Assembly (NCBI RefSeq): GCF_008014745.1
Contig: NZ_VPFD01000005.1
Location: 155,897-219,896, forward strand
Length of the DNA stretch: 64,000 bases
Direction of reading: 5' to 3'
DNA from: Massilia arenae
GTDB taxonomy: Bacteria; Pseudomonadota; Gammaproteobacteria; Burkholderiales; Burkholderiaceae_D
Below the pieces are notes generated by a model. That model saw only the letters and a list, made by a program, of their open reading frames with translations. It did no database searches and was not told the DNA's origin. Below are positions 52,616 through 62,063 of the stretch, one piece after another; the first letter of the stretch is position 1, and every line of letters begins with the position of its first letter. Made by a program: the position numbers and the translations under genes.

Positions 52616-54727
52616 ATGCCAGCCGGAGACGCCATGCCTTATCGAGTGCTCATCCTCTCCCCCGATGCCCACGACGTGGGCATCCTGCGCCAGGCGCTGG
52701 GCAATGCACGCGATAGCCCCTTCATCCTTGAAGACGCCGCCACCCTGGCAGACGGACTGCGCCGCATCCAGGGCGGCCACATCGATGCGATCCTGGTCGA
52801 CCTGCAGCTCCCGGACAGCCAGGGCCTGGCCGGCTTCGACCGCCTGTACGCAGCGGCACGTCATACGCCGATCCTCACACTATGCGGACTGGACAACGAG
52901 GCCCATGCCGTCGAAGCGGTCCAGCGCGGGGCGCAGGGCTGGTTACCGAAGGGTTTCTTCGACAATTACCTGGTGCCGCAGTCGCTGCGCAACATCATCG
53001 AACGCATGAAGGTGGAGCGGGGTTTGTACGTTGCCCAGGCACGTGCCGAAATCACGCTGAACTCGATCGGCGATGCCGTGGTCTCTGTCGACATGCTCGG
53101 GCGCGTGGATTACCTGAACGTTGCGGCCGAACTGGTCTGCGGCTGGTCGCGCGAAGATGCACGCGGACGGCCCGTCGCCGAAGTGATCGATCTGGTAGAT
53201 GCGGACAGCGGACACACGATCATCAGCCCCGCCGACGAGATCCTGCACACCGACCAGCCCGCGACCCTGAGCGGCAATGCCATCCTCGTTTCACGTCAGG
53301 GCCGGCGCGTTCCCATCGAAGACTCGGCCGCCCCCATCCACGACTGGGACCGGCAGCTCGTTGGCGCCGTGATGGTGTTCCGGGATATTTCCGACACCGT
53401 GGCACTGACGGCCAAGATGCGCCACCTGGCCCAGCACGATTTCCTCACCAACCTGCCCAACCGCGCCCTCCTGAACGACCGCATCACCCAGGCCATCGCC
53501 ATCTCCAGGCGCAACAACACCGCACCGGCGCTGCTATTTCTCGACCTGGACAAATTCAAGCACGTCAACGACTCCATGGGACACGCGGTCGGCGACCGCC
53601 TGCTGCATGCGGTATCGCAGCGCCTGGTCGCCTGCGTTCGTACGTCCGACACGGTCAGCCGCCACGGCGGCGACGAGTTCGTGATCCTGCTGGCAAATGA
53701 ACGGCGTGCGCGCGATGCGGCGGCGGCGGCCGACAAGATCCTGCTGGCATTGTCGGCGCCATTCGTGATCGACTCTCACGAACTGCATACCTCGACCAGT
53801 ATCGGCATCAGCACGTTTCCGCTCGACGGGACCGACGCCGCCACCCTGATCAAGAACGCCGACACCGCCATGTACCACGCCAAGGACCTGGGTCGCAATA
53901 ACTACCAGTTCTTTCGCCAGGACATGAACACCCGCGCCGTCGAGCGGCAACTGATCGAGACCAGCTTGCGCCAGGCGCTGGAACGCGGCGAATTCACGCT
54001 GTACTACCAGCCCAAGATCGACCTGCAAACCGATTGCATTACCGGCGTCGAAGCCCTGCTGCGCTGGGAGCATCCCGAATGGGGACTGGTCATGCCGGAG
54101 CGTTTCGTATCGATCGCCGAGGAATGCGGCCTGATCGTTCCCATCGGACGCTGGGTATTGAGTCAAGCGTGCGCGCAACTGGTACGCTGGCGCGACATCG
54201 GCATCCTGGACATATCGGTCGCGGTGAACATCTCTGCTGTGGAATTTCGCCATCGGGATTTTTTCGCTCACGCGCTCGCAATCTTCGATGCCACCGGCGT
54301 GGACCCGGCCCAGATCCAGCTCGAACTGACCGAGAGCGTGCTGATGCACGATGTCGCCGCCAGCGCCCTCCTGCTGGGCAAGTTCAAGGCAATGGGCCTG
54401 CAGATCGCGGTCGACGACTTCGGCACCGGATATTCCAGCCTTAGTTACCTGAATGAATTCCCGATCGACGTGCTCAAGATCGACCAGTCCTTCGTCAAGG
54501 CGATCGAGTCGGGAACGGGGGCGGGACGCAACGGCGCGATCGTCAGCGCGGTTATCGACATGGGCAAGAACCTGCACCAGCGCGTCATCGCCGAGGGTGT
54601 CGAGGATGTGGCGCAGCTCGCTTTTCTCAAGGACCACAAGTGCAACGAGGGCCAGGGCTTCCTGTTCAGCCATCCGGTGAACGCGGCGCAGATGCAGGCA
54701 ATGCTCGGCAATGGATGGCCTGGCTGA
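52616..54727 (+). CDS. Response-regulator-like diguanylate cyclase/phosphodiesterase (REC-PAS-GGDEF-EAL)
   Basis: 703 aa, cytoplasmic. A receiver-like domain (about 8-125) has the phospho-site strand AILVDLQLPDSQGL and LPKGFF lysine, but only one Asp-containing motif (SPDAHD) where two acidic residues are usual. PAS lies at about 140-270 (SIGDAVVSVDMLGRVDYLN, VFRDISDTV). GGDEF is at residue 351 with an RxxD inhibitory site (RTSD) before it. EAL is at 479 (GVEALLRWEH), retaining [27 protein letters not shown] and QGFLFSHPV. Both activities look possible. Ribosome site GAGGTGACCACCG; a good promoter upstream and a hairpin downstream make it a single-gene unit. Confidence 0.9.
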   Translation: MPAGDAMPYRVLILSPDAHDVGILRQALGNARDSPFILEDAATLADGLRRIQGGHIDAILVDLQLPDSQGLAGFDRLYAAARHTPILTLCGLDNEAHAVEAVQRGAQGWLPKGFFDNYLVPQSLRNIIERMKVERGLYVAQARAEITLNSIGDAVVSVDMLGRVDYLNVAAELVCGWSREDARGRPVAEVIDLVDADSGHTIISPADEILHTDQPATLSGNAILVSRQGRRVPIEDSAAPIHDWDRQLVGAVMVFRDISDTVALTAKMRHLAQHDFLTNLPNRALLNDRITQAIAISRRNNTAPALLFLDLDKFKHVNDSMGHAVGDRLLHAVSQRLVACVRTSDTVSRHGGDEFVILLANERRARDAAAAADKILLALSAPFVIDSHELHTSTSIGISTFPLDGTDAATLIKNADTAMYHAKDLGRNNYQFFRQDMNTRAVERQLIETSLRQALERGEFTLYYQPKIDLQTDCITGVEALLRWEHPEWGLVMPERFVSIAEECGLIVPIGRWVLSQACAQLVRWRDIGILDISVAVNISAVEFRHRDFFAHALAIFDATGVDPAQIQLELTESVLMHDVAASALLLGKFKAMGLQIAVDDFGTGYSSLSYLNEFPIDVLKIDQSFVKAIESGTGAGRNGAIVSAVIDMGKNLHQRVIAEGVEDVAQLAFLKDHKCNEGQGFLFSHPVNAAQMQAMLGNGWPG

Positions 54728-54790
54728 GCGCCTTGCACTCTCCCTGCACTGTGTCATGGCACGGTGTCGATGCCATGGCATCGTCCACTG

Positions 54791-54826
54791 CCGCCGGCGA
54801 GCGAGGAATCTCGTGCCGGCGCTTTT
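54791..54826 (+). terminator. Hairpin terminator after the REC-PAS-GGDEF-EAL gene
   Basis: Stem CGCCGGC/GCCGGCG extended by GCGAG/CTCGT pairs, loop near GAAT, then TTTT. It lies about 65 nt past the stop. Confidence 0.65.
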
Positions 54827-54895
54827 GCAGCCCAGACGAGACGCGCGGTTCTGGTCGAGGCAAGCCTGTACTGGCGATAATTCGCCACAAGGATC

Positions 54896-55009
54896 TTATT
54901 GCTGGCGCAATTTCTCCGCTTTCTTTACTTTTTTGTCCGCCTTTTTTTCCTTAGGCGTCTTGGCAGCTTCCTTTTTGGTGGATTTCTTCGCGTCCTGATT
55001 TTTGCTCAT
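54896..55009 (-). CDS. Lysine-rich small basic protein
   Basis: 37 aa: MSKNQDAKKSTKKEAAKTPK followed by EKKADKKVKKAEKLRQQ, nearly half lysine, with alanine and glutamate; likely disordered or helical and nucleic-acid-binding. CGGAGAACATC before the ATG at 55009 is a good ribosome site. Function unknown. Confidence 0.6.
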   Translation of the reverse strand: MSKNQDAKKSTKKEAAKTPKEKKADKKVKKAEKLRQQ

Positions 55010-55165
55010 GATGTTCTCCGTTTGAAGATGGCTAGGTCGTCGTGTGTCATTGAACAGTGAGTGACTGGGAATCTGGTCCGAAATCGCTGGAGAGTAAAAC
55101 AAATGTGCAGGCCGAGGTCAGGGAAGCATCTCATGGAGACGCCACCATCGGCGCTTCGGCATCCG

Positions 55166-55432
55166 TCAGGCCGGCCGGACCTGGCCAAATCGTCCTGCAG
55201 CCAGATCGCGTTCAAACGTCTCGACCCATGCCGTGCCGTCGCCGGTCGGATATTCCCTGCGCTGTGCGGTCGAATTGCGAAGGATGTCGACATAACCCTT
55301 GATAGGGTACAACTCGTCACTACACGGATCGGTCGTATCGACTTCATGCAGTTCAAAATCTGCAGGATCGCAAGACCATGCTCTCAGAACCTGCCCATAT
55401 CGCAGCATTTCGTCAGGCTCGATCAGTTCCAT
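55166..55432 (-). CDS. Small hypothetical protein
   Basis: 88 aa, acidic: MELIEPDEMLRYGQVLRAWS, LHEVDTTDPCSDELYPIKGY, GTAWVETFERDLAAGRFGQV. GGAGCTGCC precedes the ATG. No domain recognised. Codon pattern is that of a real gene. Confidence 0.6.
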   Translation of the reverse strand: MELIEPDEMLRYGQVLRAWSCDPADFELHEVDTTDPCSDELYPIKGYVDILRNSTAQRREYPTGDGTAWVETFERDLAAGRFGQVRPA

Positions 55433-55552
55433 GGCAGCTCCCCGATGCTGGCAACAGTGAATCCCATGCTAGCATGATGCAGGAATCGCCGTCCGCGCAT
55501 GCGAAGCACTCCTGTCACGCGCGCGCTGCAGGGCGCCGCGGGTCCAGACAAT

Positions 55553-56425
55553 TTACGGCTTCCGGTTGAAGGTATGCACCTGGTCCCTGCGCAGGTAATG
55601 CACGCCGTACATCAGGCCGCCCGAAGGGCCCGACTGCCCCAGGTCGCCGGCCGCGCGCACCACGATGTGACCGGCGCCGTCCTCCAGGACTTCGGCGTTA
55701 CGCGCCAGCAGCATTTTGGGCGACACCAGTCCGGCCACCTTGCCGCAGTTGAGATGCAGGCTGCCGACATCGGCGCGATACAAGCCGGCCCTGAACGCAT
55801 CGGCGGCATCTCGTTCGATCAGGCTGCGCAATATCACTGCCGCGTCGCTTAATTCGCTGGTCAAGGCGGCGATCGTTGCCGGCGCGCCAGCAGCGAGCGC
55901 ATGTTCGGACAACGCGGTCGGCAAATGCACGGTATAGCGGCCAGTCCAGGGGCCACTTTCAACGCGACCGGAGAGCGCGACACGGAACACCGCATCATCG
56001 CAGTCGACCAGATAGGCAACAGCGAACAGCGTGTTCTTGCCAGCCCCATCGTGGATTAGCGCACTCGATCCCATGGCGCGCTGTACCAGATCAAACACGT
56101 CGATACCGGCGTAGCGGGCGGCGAGCGTCGTCGCCTCATGGGAGTGGTACGCGTTCGTGGCAATGTCGGCGACGAACGGCACTGGCACGACCAGCCCGAC
56201 CGCCGAATCGGTCGGCACCAGTATCAGCTGGCTGCCCGCCAGCCGCTTGCTGCCTTCTGGCAGCTTCGATGGGACATCATGTTTGAGCACAAGTCCCTGC
56301 GTGCGCACATCGGCCGGCATGGCCGTACTGGGCGCCATGGTGTTGCATCCGGAAACGGCAAGCGCGCTCAAGATGAGCGCCAGGCAACGGGCCGCGCCAG
56401 AAAAAATGCAGTTGAAATCAGTCAT
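55553..56425 (-). CDS. Putative lipoprotein, unknown function
   Basis: 290 aa. Lipobox LALILSALAVSGC with Cys near residue 26, so probably a membrane-anchored lipoprotein. The body has repeated beta-type stretches (GSQLILVPTDSAVGLVVPVP, DDAVFRVALSGRVESGPWTG) and a helical middle. No family recognised. Its ATG lies inside the end of the L,D-transpeptidase gene (8-nt overlap), so it is co-translated and likely acts in the same envelope process. Confidence 0.7.
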   Translation of the reverse strand: MTDFNCIFSGAARCLALILSALAVSGCNTMAPSTAMPADVRTQGLVLKHDVPSKLPEGSKRLAGSQLILVPTDSAVGLVVPVPFVADIATNAYHSHEATTLAARYAGIDVFDLVQRAMGSSALIHDGAGKNTLFAVAYLVDCDDAVFRVALSGRVESGPWTGRYTVHLPTALSEHALAAGAPATIAALTSELSDAAVILRSLIERDAADAFRAGLYRADVGSLHLNCGKVAGLVSPKMLLARNAEVLEDGAGHIVVRAAGDLGQSGPSGGLMYGVHYLRRDQVHTFNRKP

Positions 56426-57455
56426 TACTGGATGATGGTTCGTCGTCGCGCAGGACGGTAAGCGGGGTGCCGGTTGCACCGCTGGACAGTGGCGCCTGGG
56501 TCACCAGCAGGGTCGCCCCTGGTGACAGGACACCGATCGCCTTCTTGTAAAACTCAGGAGGAATATCGACGCGGTTGCGCACCGCTTCATCCACGCCCTT
56601 CCCGGCCTCATCGACATGGCCGCTGACCGCCGCGTACACCCACACCGGTGCGCCGGCGGCGTCGACGGCAAGGGTCAGTACATGGGTGCTATCGTTATCG
56701 TTGGGCAAGGCTGCGCGCGAGCGGCCGATCTCCACCCCATTGCGCAACACCAGCAGACTCTGGTCGCTGCGCGACATCACGATCGTCACCGGTCCGTCCG
56801 GCGAGCGTTCGGGCGCCCAGAAGTCAGCCGGATCCGCACTTGCCGACAGCGTCGGCGACAATACCTGGCCCGCCGCCGACGCCACCGGATGCTGGGCATC
56901 GCCGGCGACGATCACCGTGGTGCCGTGATCGGTGGCAGCGAACAGCTCACGCGCGAACGCGTAAGGCAGGTGCACGCAGCCGTGGCTCTCCGGGTAGCCG
57001 GGCAGACCGCCCGCATGCAGCGCGATGCCGTCCCAGGTCAGGCGTTGCTGATAAGGCATCGGCGCGTTATGGTAGGTGCTCGAGCGATGTTTCGCGTCCT
57101 TTTGCAGGATGGTGAATACGCCGGTCGGGGTGGCGTGGCCTGCCTTGCCGCTCGAGACAGTGCTCACCCCGATCCGTACGCCGTTGCGGTAGATGGTCGC
57201 CGTCTGCCTGGACAGGTCGACGAACACGAGCATCGGACCGCGTGGGGCAATCTGAGGCGCCCACACCCATTCACCCGGCTTGAGCCGGTCGGCCTGCCTG
57301 GCCAGCTCGACCGCGGAAGACGCGCTCGCCCCCTGCGCGGTCGCGACGCCCGCCGGCAAACATGCGGCCAGGGCCAGGCAGGCTGCACGGACCGACATCG
57401 GCATCGCTGCAAGAGCTCGAGCCATGACTGACAACACCTTTTCCTTTCTCACCAT
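56418..57455 (-). CDS. L,D-transpeptidase (YkuD domain)
   Basis: 345 aa. Signal peptide CLALAACLPAGVATAQG, then the YkuD domain at about 70-205: VFVDLSRQTATIYRNGVRI, SSGKAGHATPTGVFTILQKD, IALHAGGLPGYPESHGCVHLP with the catalytic Cys in SHGCVHLP. A second segment (about 225-300) repeats the TIVMSRSDQSLLVLRNGVEI pattern, a degenerate copy of the domain start without catalytic residues. Such enzymes make 3-3 peptidoglycan cross-links or attach proteins to peptidoglycan. ATG 57455 overlaps the upstream gene stop (TGATG); Met 57425 is an alternative start. Confidence 0.87.
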   Translation of the reverse strand: MVRKEKVLSVMARALAAMPMSVRAACLALAACLPAGVATAQGASASSAVELARQADRLKPGEWVWAPQIAPRGPMLVFVDLSRQTATIYRNGVRIGVSTVSSGKAGHATPTGVFTILQKDAKHRSSTYHNAPMPYQQRLTWDGIALHAGGLPGYPESHGCVHLPYAFARELFAATDHGTTVIVAGDAQHPVASAAGQVLSPTLSASADPADFWAPERSPDGPVTIVMSRSDQSLLVLRNGVEIGRSRAALPNDNDSTHVLTLAVDAAGAPVWVYAAVSGHVDEAGKGVDEAVRNRVDIPPEFYKKAIGVLSPGATLLVTQAPLSSGATGTPLTVLRDDEPSSSND

Positions 57456-57730
57456 CAGAATCGACGGTGCCCGCTGTCCTGCTCGCAGCGCCCGTTGAAC
57501 TTGATCATCCCGTCGACCGAGATCGTCCCGCTGCGCCGGTTGATGACCACATTCGGCCGGTTGAGCCCGTTGAGCCGGAACTTGGCGCGCACCTCGTTAT
57601 GACCGACGATCAGGTCGTCGAGGGTCCACCAGCCATCGTGGCCGCCCGAATGCATGGGCGGGATCAATCCCTTGGGCATGCGAATACGCCCCTGGTCGCC
57701 ATGGATCAGGATCAAGGGCATGTATTTCAT
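57455..57730 (-). CDS. Small hypothetical protein, first gene of the L,D-transpeptidase operon
   Basis: 91 aa: MKYMPLILIHGDQGRIRMPK, HDGWWTLDDLIVGHNEVRAK, NVVINRRSGTISVDGMIKFN. The N-terminal hydrophobic part is too short for a signal. The last part resembles a beta-hairpin unit of unknown type. CGGAGAGACATGCG sets the ATG at 57730, and its stop overlaps the transpeptidase ATG (TGATG), so expression is coupled. Confidence 0.6.
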   Translation of the reverse strand: MKYMPLILIHGDQGRIRMPKGLIPPMHSGGHDGWWTLDDLIVGHNEVRAKFRLNGLNRPNVVINRRSGTISVDGMIKFNGRCEQDSGHRRF

Positions 57731-58118
57731 CGCATGTCTCTCCGAAGTGAATGTTACATCCAGCACCTGCCGACCGCCCTGCCGACGGCATGGACTACTT
57801 TGCAGTAAGGCTATATCCTGCAACCAAGTGTACCAATATTCATAGGAAAGTCACGCCGGAAAGGCTGGCGACTGCAGAGGAAAACTGCCATGAACACGCT
57901 CACCAGGCGCGTCGACCCGGACCGCATGACATCGCCCATCCGGCCAGGAGGCTGGCGCCGTATGCGCATAATTAGCTTATTTGGCGCAATTAATCCAGCA
58001 AACGGTCCGGACAAGTAACCATGTTCGTGTTGGCATCGCGCGCACGCACCGTCAGGGCCGTCATGCCGGGTCAAGCGCCCATGCACAACCTGCTTGCCAC
58101 TCCGGAAAGGAACAAACA
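57731..58118. other. Intergenic region, no gene seen
   Basis: Nearly 390 bp between two divergent genes. The middle has AT-rich tracts (ATTAGCTTATTTGGCG near 57971) that may hold promoters. No riboswitch, tRNA or coding signal could be recognised. Confidence 0.4.
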
Positions 58119-58844
58119 ATGCGAACACCGCTGATCCGCTCGTTGCCGGCCCTGCTACTGGTCGCCTGTTTTCTCGCCACGCCCGTACTCGCACAGCCGC
58201 AAGACGCGCCGTCGCCGCCGACACCTCTGCGATTTGCCCCCGGCCAGGCGGAGCTGGACGTCAGCGGCAAGGTGACAGGCTATCAGGTCCTCGTATACGA
58301 GTTCGACGGCGCGGCTGGCGCGAAGACATCGGTCCTGCTGACGCATCCCGGGTCGGCTTCGCTCTACCATAATGTCATTGCTCCTTCCGGGAACACGGTC
58401 TTCAACGGCAGCCTCGAAGGTAGCCGCTTCCAGGCGAACCTGGGCGAAAGCGGCAGGTACCAGGTCCGGGTTTACCTGATGCGCAACGACGCACGGCGCG
58501 GCAAGAACGTCAACTTTACCTTGCGGATACGCCAATCCGGTGCACCGGCGCAGCCGCCTGGCGGCCCGCACGCGAGCGGCCCGAGCTTCGATTGCCGCAA
58601 GGCGCGCGGGGTGGTCGAAACCACGGTGTGCCGTAGCCCCGCGCTGGCCGAGCTCGATGCCCGGCTTGCCTTCGTCTACCGCGATGCGCTGGCCGGCGCC
58701 CCGCCGCGTCGAGCGGACGACATCCGGCGCGACCAGCGCCAGTGGATTCAAACGCGCGACTCATGTGCCCGTGAGCCAGGCGTCGATCGCTGCCTGAGCC
58801 AGCGCTACCTGGCGCGCATCGGCCAGCTCGAACCCAAGCGCTGA
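58119..58844 (+). CDS. Secreted protein with LprI-like C-terminal domain
   Basis: 241 aa, signal peptide ALLLVACFLATPVLAQ. Residues about 40-140 form a beta-sandwich like pre-peptidase (PPC) domains (GYQVLVYEFDGAAGAKTSVL, YRVRVYLMR-type end). Residues about 155-241 have the LprI lysozyme-inhibitor spacing of cysteines and motifs FDCRKARGVVETTVCRSPAL, LDARLAFVYRDAL, RRDQRQWIQTRDSC, CLSQRYLARI. It may guard peptidoglycan from lysozyme. AAAGGAACAAACA before ATG 58119. Confidence 0.75.
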   Translation: MRTPLIRSLPALLLVACFLATPVLAQPQDAPSPPTPLRFAPGQAELDVSGKVTGYQVLVYEFDGAAGAKTSVLLTHPGSASLYHNVIAPSGNTVFNGSLEGSRFQANLGESGRYQVRVYLMRNDARRGKNVNFTLRIRQSGAPAQPPGGPHASGPSFDCRKARGVVETTVCRSPALAELDARLAFVYRDALAGAPPRRADDIRRDQRQWIQTRDSCAREPGVDRCLSQRYLARIGQLEPKR

Positions 58845-58857
58845 CCGAAAGCGGCAG

Positions 58858-59850
58858 TCAAGCTCGCGGCACGCGGTCGCGCAGCGGCTCGCCCCGTTCG
58901 AGCGCGGTGATGCTCTCGATCGTGGTGCGCATGATCTGGCCGATAGCTTCCACGGTGAAGAACGCCTGGTGCCCGGTGACGATCACGTTGGGGAACGAGA
59001 CCAGGCGCTGGATCACGTCGTCGGTGATGATGGTCGACGACAGGTCCTGGAAGAACAGGCTCGCTTCCTGCTCGTAGACATCGATCGCCAGCCCGCCCAG
59101 CTGCCCGGTCTTGAGCGCCCCGATGGTTGCCTCGGTATCGACCAGGCCGCCGCGGCTGGTATTGACCAGGATGCTGCCCCGCTTGGCGCGCGCCAGTGAA
59201 TCGGCATTGACGATGTGATGGGTCTCCTCGGTCAGGGGACAATGCAGCGACACGACATCGCTGCATTCGAGCAGCTCGTCGATGCCGATGTAGCGTCCGC
59301 CCAGCGCCTCGAAGGCGGGATTGTGAAACTTGTCGTGCCCGACGACTGTACAGCCGAAGCCGCTCATGATGCGCGCGAAAATCGTGCCGATCTTGCCGGT
59401 GCCGATCACGCCCACGGTCTTGCCGTGCAGGTCGAAACCCATGAGCCCGTCGAGATCGAAGTTGCCTTCGCGCGTGCGCACGCTGGCGCGCGCGATCTTG
59501 CGGTTCACCGCCAGCAGCAGGCCGACCGCGAACTCGGCGACCGAGTGCGGCGAGTAGTCGGTGACCCTGACCACGGCGATGCCATGCTGCTCGGCCGCTG
59601 CGGCATCGATGTGGTTGTACCCGGTGGAACGGGTGGCCACCAGCCGCGTACCCTGCGCCGCCAGGAGGGCCAGCACTTCGGCATCGACGCTGTCGTTGAC
59701 AAACACGCAGACCGCTTCGCAGCCGGTGGCCAGCACCGCGGTGGCAGGCGTCAGGCGGTCTTCGATGAATCGCAGTTCATGGCCCTCCTGGTTGGCGTTC
59801 GCCAGCATCGTCTTGTCGTAGCGCCGCGCGCTGAATACCGCAGTCTTCAT
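58858..59850 (-). CDS. ldhA: D-lactate dehydrogenase (2-hydroxyacid dehydrogenase)
   Basis: 330 aa, like E. coli LdhA (329). Substrate domain opening MKTAVFSARRYDK, NAD fold GKTVGVIGTGKIGTIFARIM, catalytic Arg in VNTSRGGLVDT, Glu in DVYEQEA and His in VTGHQAFFT. It reduces pyruvate to D-lactate with NADH under fermentative conditions, or the reverse. It faces an AspT/YidE antiporter gene across a 93-nt promoter region. Confidence 0.9.
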   Translation of the reverse strand: MKTAVFSARRYDKTMLANANQEGHELRFIEDRLTPATAVLATGCEAVCVFVNDSVDAEVLALLAAQGTRLVATRSTGYNHIDAAAAEQHGIAVVRVTDYSPHSVAEFAVGLLLAVNRKIARASVRTREGNFDLDGLMGFDLHGKTVGVIGTGKIGTIFARIMSGFGCTVVGHDKFHNPAFEALGGRYIGIDELLECSDVVSLHCPLTEETHHIVNADSLARAKRGSILVNTSRGGLVDTEATIGALKTGQLGGLAIDVYEQEASLFFQDLSSTIITDDVIQRLVSFPNVIVTGHQAFFTVEAIGQIMRTTIESITALERGEPLRDRVPRA

Positions 59851-59943
59851 ACTTGCCCCCGTCGAAAATTAAAAGTTGGTTTGCCCGTGCTCGGCCGCCC
59901 CTATTACAATAGTTGCAATGCAGCCAAATTGAAAGCCTTGACA

Positions 59944-61536
59944 ATGCTCACGGACATCGGCCTCTTTCTCGCTAGCCAGCCCCTGCTTGCCCTGTTCCTC
60001 ACGATCGCCGTCGGCTACCTGATTGGCGCTGTGAATGTCAGGGGCTTCGCCTTGGGCTCGGGCGCGGTGCTGTTCGTTGGCCTGGGGCTTGGCGCCGCCG
60101 TGCCCACGCTGTCGCTGCCGCCCCTGCTGGGCAACCTGGGCCTGCTGCTGTTCCTGTACGGCGTCGGCATCGCCTACGGCGCCCAGTTCTGGCGCGGCTT
60201 GAGCAGCGCCGACGGCGCCAAAGCGAACATCGCCGCCACGACGGCAGTCCTGTGCGCACTGGCGCTGATGCTCGGGATGGTGCACTGGATGCCTGCGCTG
60301 GGGCTCGGTGAAGCGCTCGGCGCGTTCGCCGGCGCCGGCACCAGTACCGCCGCGCTGCAGGCGGCGCTGGCAGCCTTCGGCACCGGGCCCGCCACCGGCT
60401 ACTCGGTTGCTTACCCGCTCGGGGTCGCGGTGCCGATCCTGATGCTGGGAATCTACAACGCAGTGCGCAAGCCCGTCATCGCGGAGCGCGCCGCCTCGAC
60501 CATGCACGTCGAGGAAATCGACGTCGATGAATTCAGCGTGCTCGGCATGACACTGGGCGAAGCCGCCCGCCGGCTACCCGACGGCATCACGATCGCCGCC
60601 ATCCGTCGCGGCCATCGCAACCTGGTGGCGGACGATGCCACCTGCATCGAAGCCGGCGATGTGCTGCTGGTGACCGGGATCGACCAGGCCTGCCTGCACG
60701 ATGTCGCCACCCGCTTCGGGCGCGCGCATCCGGGCCGGATGCTGCGCGATCGCAGCGACCTCGACTACGAACGGTTCTTCGTCTCGAGCCCGGCGCTGAT
60801 CGGCCAGCGCCTGTCCGCGCTGGCGCTTCCTGAATCGCTCAATGCCCGCATCCTGCACCTGCGGCGCAGCGACGCCGACCTGCCGCTCACGTCCGAGCGC
60901 ATCCTGGAAGCCGGCGACCGCATCGGCGTGCTGGCGCCGCGTGCAAGCTTCCCCGCCCTGCGCCAGCTGTTCGGCGACTCGGTGCGCAGCACGGGCGACA
61001 TCAGCTACACCGGCATCGGCGTCGGCGTGACGCTGGGGCTTGGCTTCGGCGCGATCCACTGGCCGCTGCCCCTGCTGGGACACGTGTCGCTGGGCTTTGC
61101 GGGCCTGCTGCTGGTGGCGTTGCTGCTCGGCTGGCGCCGCCGGAGCGGCCCGTTCCAATGGGCGATGCCGATCTCGGCCAACCTGGTGCTGCGCAACTTT
61201 GGCCTGACCCTGTTCCTGGCCGTGGTCGGGCTGTCGTCCGGTGCGACCTTCGCGGCGACGATTGCCGCCAACGGGCTGCTATACCTGCTGCTCGGCAGCG
61301 GCATCGTCGCGGTACTGGTTGCGGTGACGATGGCGATCGCCTTGCTGGTGTTCCGCCTGCCGTTCGACAGCGTGGCAGGCATCGTCGCCGGCGCGACCGG
61401 CAATCCTGCCATTCTCGCCTTTGCCAACCGCATCGCACGGACCGACCGGCCCGATATCGGCTACGCGATGATTTTTCCGTCAATGACGGTGCTGAAGATC
61501 CTGCTGGTACAACTGGTCGGCGTATGGGCTACCTGA
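59944..61536 (+). CDS. AspT/YidE-family transporter with two TrkA-C (RCK) domains
   Basis: 530 aa. Two membrane blocks, each of about five helices (1-180 and 360-530), flank a soluble middle with two RCK_C-type modules (GMTLGEAARRLPDGITIAAI, then DVLLVTG and LSALALPESLNARILHL). The GAGTSTAAL and GATGNPAILAFAN motifs repeat in both halves, as in the aspartate:alanine exchanger AspT. AspT couples amino-acid exchange to proton-motive force; the real substrate is unknown. ATG at 59944 lacks a strong ribosome site but has no competing start with a sensible N-terminus. Confidence 0.87.
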   Translation: MLTDIGLFLASQPLLALFLTIAVGYLIGAVNVRGFALGSGAVLFVGLGLGAAVPTLSLPPLLGNLGLLLFLYGVGIAYGAQFWRGLSSADGAKANIAATTAVLCALALMLGMVHWMPALGLGEALGAFAGAGTSTAALQAALAAFGTGPATGYSVAYPLGVAVPILMLGIYNAVRKPVIAERAASTMHVEEIDVDEFSVLGMTLGEAARRLPDGITIAAIRRGHRNLVADDATCIEAGDVLLVTGIDQACLHDVATRFGRAHPGRMLRDRSDLDYERFFVSSPALIGQRLSALALPESLNARILHLRRSDADLPLTSERILEAGDRIGVLAPRASFPALRQLFGDSVRSTGDISYTGIGVGVTLGLGFGAIHWPLPLLGHVSLGFAGLLLVALLLGWRRRSGPFQWAMPISANLVLRNFGLTLFLAVVGLSSGATFAATIAANGLLYLLLGSGIVAVLVAVTMAIALLVFRLPFDSVAGIVAGATGNPAILAFANRIARTDRPDIGYAMIFPSMTVLKILLVQLVGVWAT

Positions 61537-61559
61537 TCCACAATCGAAAGGAATGAACG

Positions 61560-62063
61560 ATGACAAGCGCAAATCGCATCAAAAAATTGCTAGATGGTGC
61601 AGCGGCGCCTGCGCAGCGCGTCGCCGGCATGGGCCTGGCAGCGGCCCTGCTCTCGGCCTGCGCGGGCGGTCCGACCGATACTGCGGGTGCGCAGAAAGCC
61701 GTCTTGGCCGGGAGTGCCTGGAACCTGGTGTCTTTCACGTCATCGAGCGACCAGGTGGGCGTGATCAAGCCGCAAGCGGCGGAGCAGTTCCAGGTAGCAT
61801 TCGGCACGGACGGCAAGGCCACCTTCCAGTTCGACTGCAACCGTGGCAACGGTAGCTTCGAGACGGTCGACACTGCGGGCGGCAGCGGCAGCCTGCGCTT
61901 CGGCGCGGTCGCCACAACCCGTGCGATGTGCCCTCAGCAGGCGATGAGCGCTCGCCTGCCCGGCGACATCGAATTCGTGCGTGGCTACCGGATCGTCGGC
62001 GACAAGCTGTTCCTTTCTTTGACAGCGGATGGCGGCATCTACGAGTGGGCGCGGCGGCCCTGA
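61560..62063 (+). CDS. META-domain lipoprotein (HslJ-like)
   Basis: 167 aa. Lipobox MGLAAALLSAC near residue 33, then a META/HslJ domain: AGSAWNLVSF, FQVAFGTDGKATFQFDCNRG, LRFGAVATTRAMCPQQAMS, KLFLSLTADGG. HslJ-type proteins are outer-membrane-linked and tied to novobiocin tolerance and heat stress in E. coli. AAAGGAATGAACG precedes the ATG. It starts 23 nt after the AspT-like gene and may share its transcript. Confidence 0.83.
   Translation: MTSANRIKKLLDGAAAPAQRVAGMGLAAALLSACAGGPTDTAGAQKAVLAGSAWNLVSFTSSSDQVGVIKPQAAEQFQVAFGTDGKATFQFDCNRGNGSFETVDTAGGSGSLRFGAVATTRAMCPQQAMSARLPGDIEFVRGYRIVGDKLFLSLTADGGIYEWARRP

Noticed and set aside
54764..54779. Palindrome GATGCCATGGCATC after the REC-PAS-GGDEF-EAL gene
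   Set aside because: Short and without T-run; the nearby hairpin at 54791-54826 is the better terminator, and no regulator site fits.
57830..57910. Possible cyclic-di-GMP riboswitch-like stretch (GAAAGGCTGG-GACTGC)
   Set aside because: It lacks the conserved GGGACGCAAAGCC and tetraloop-receptor parts; similarity is superficial.
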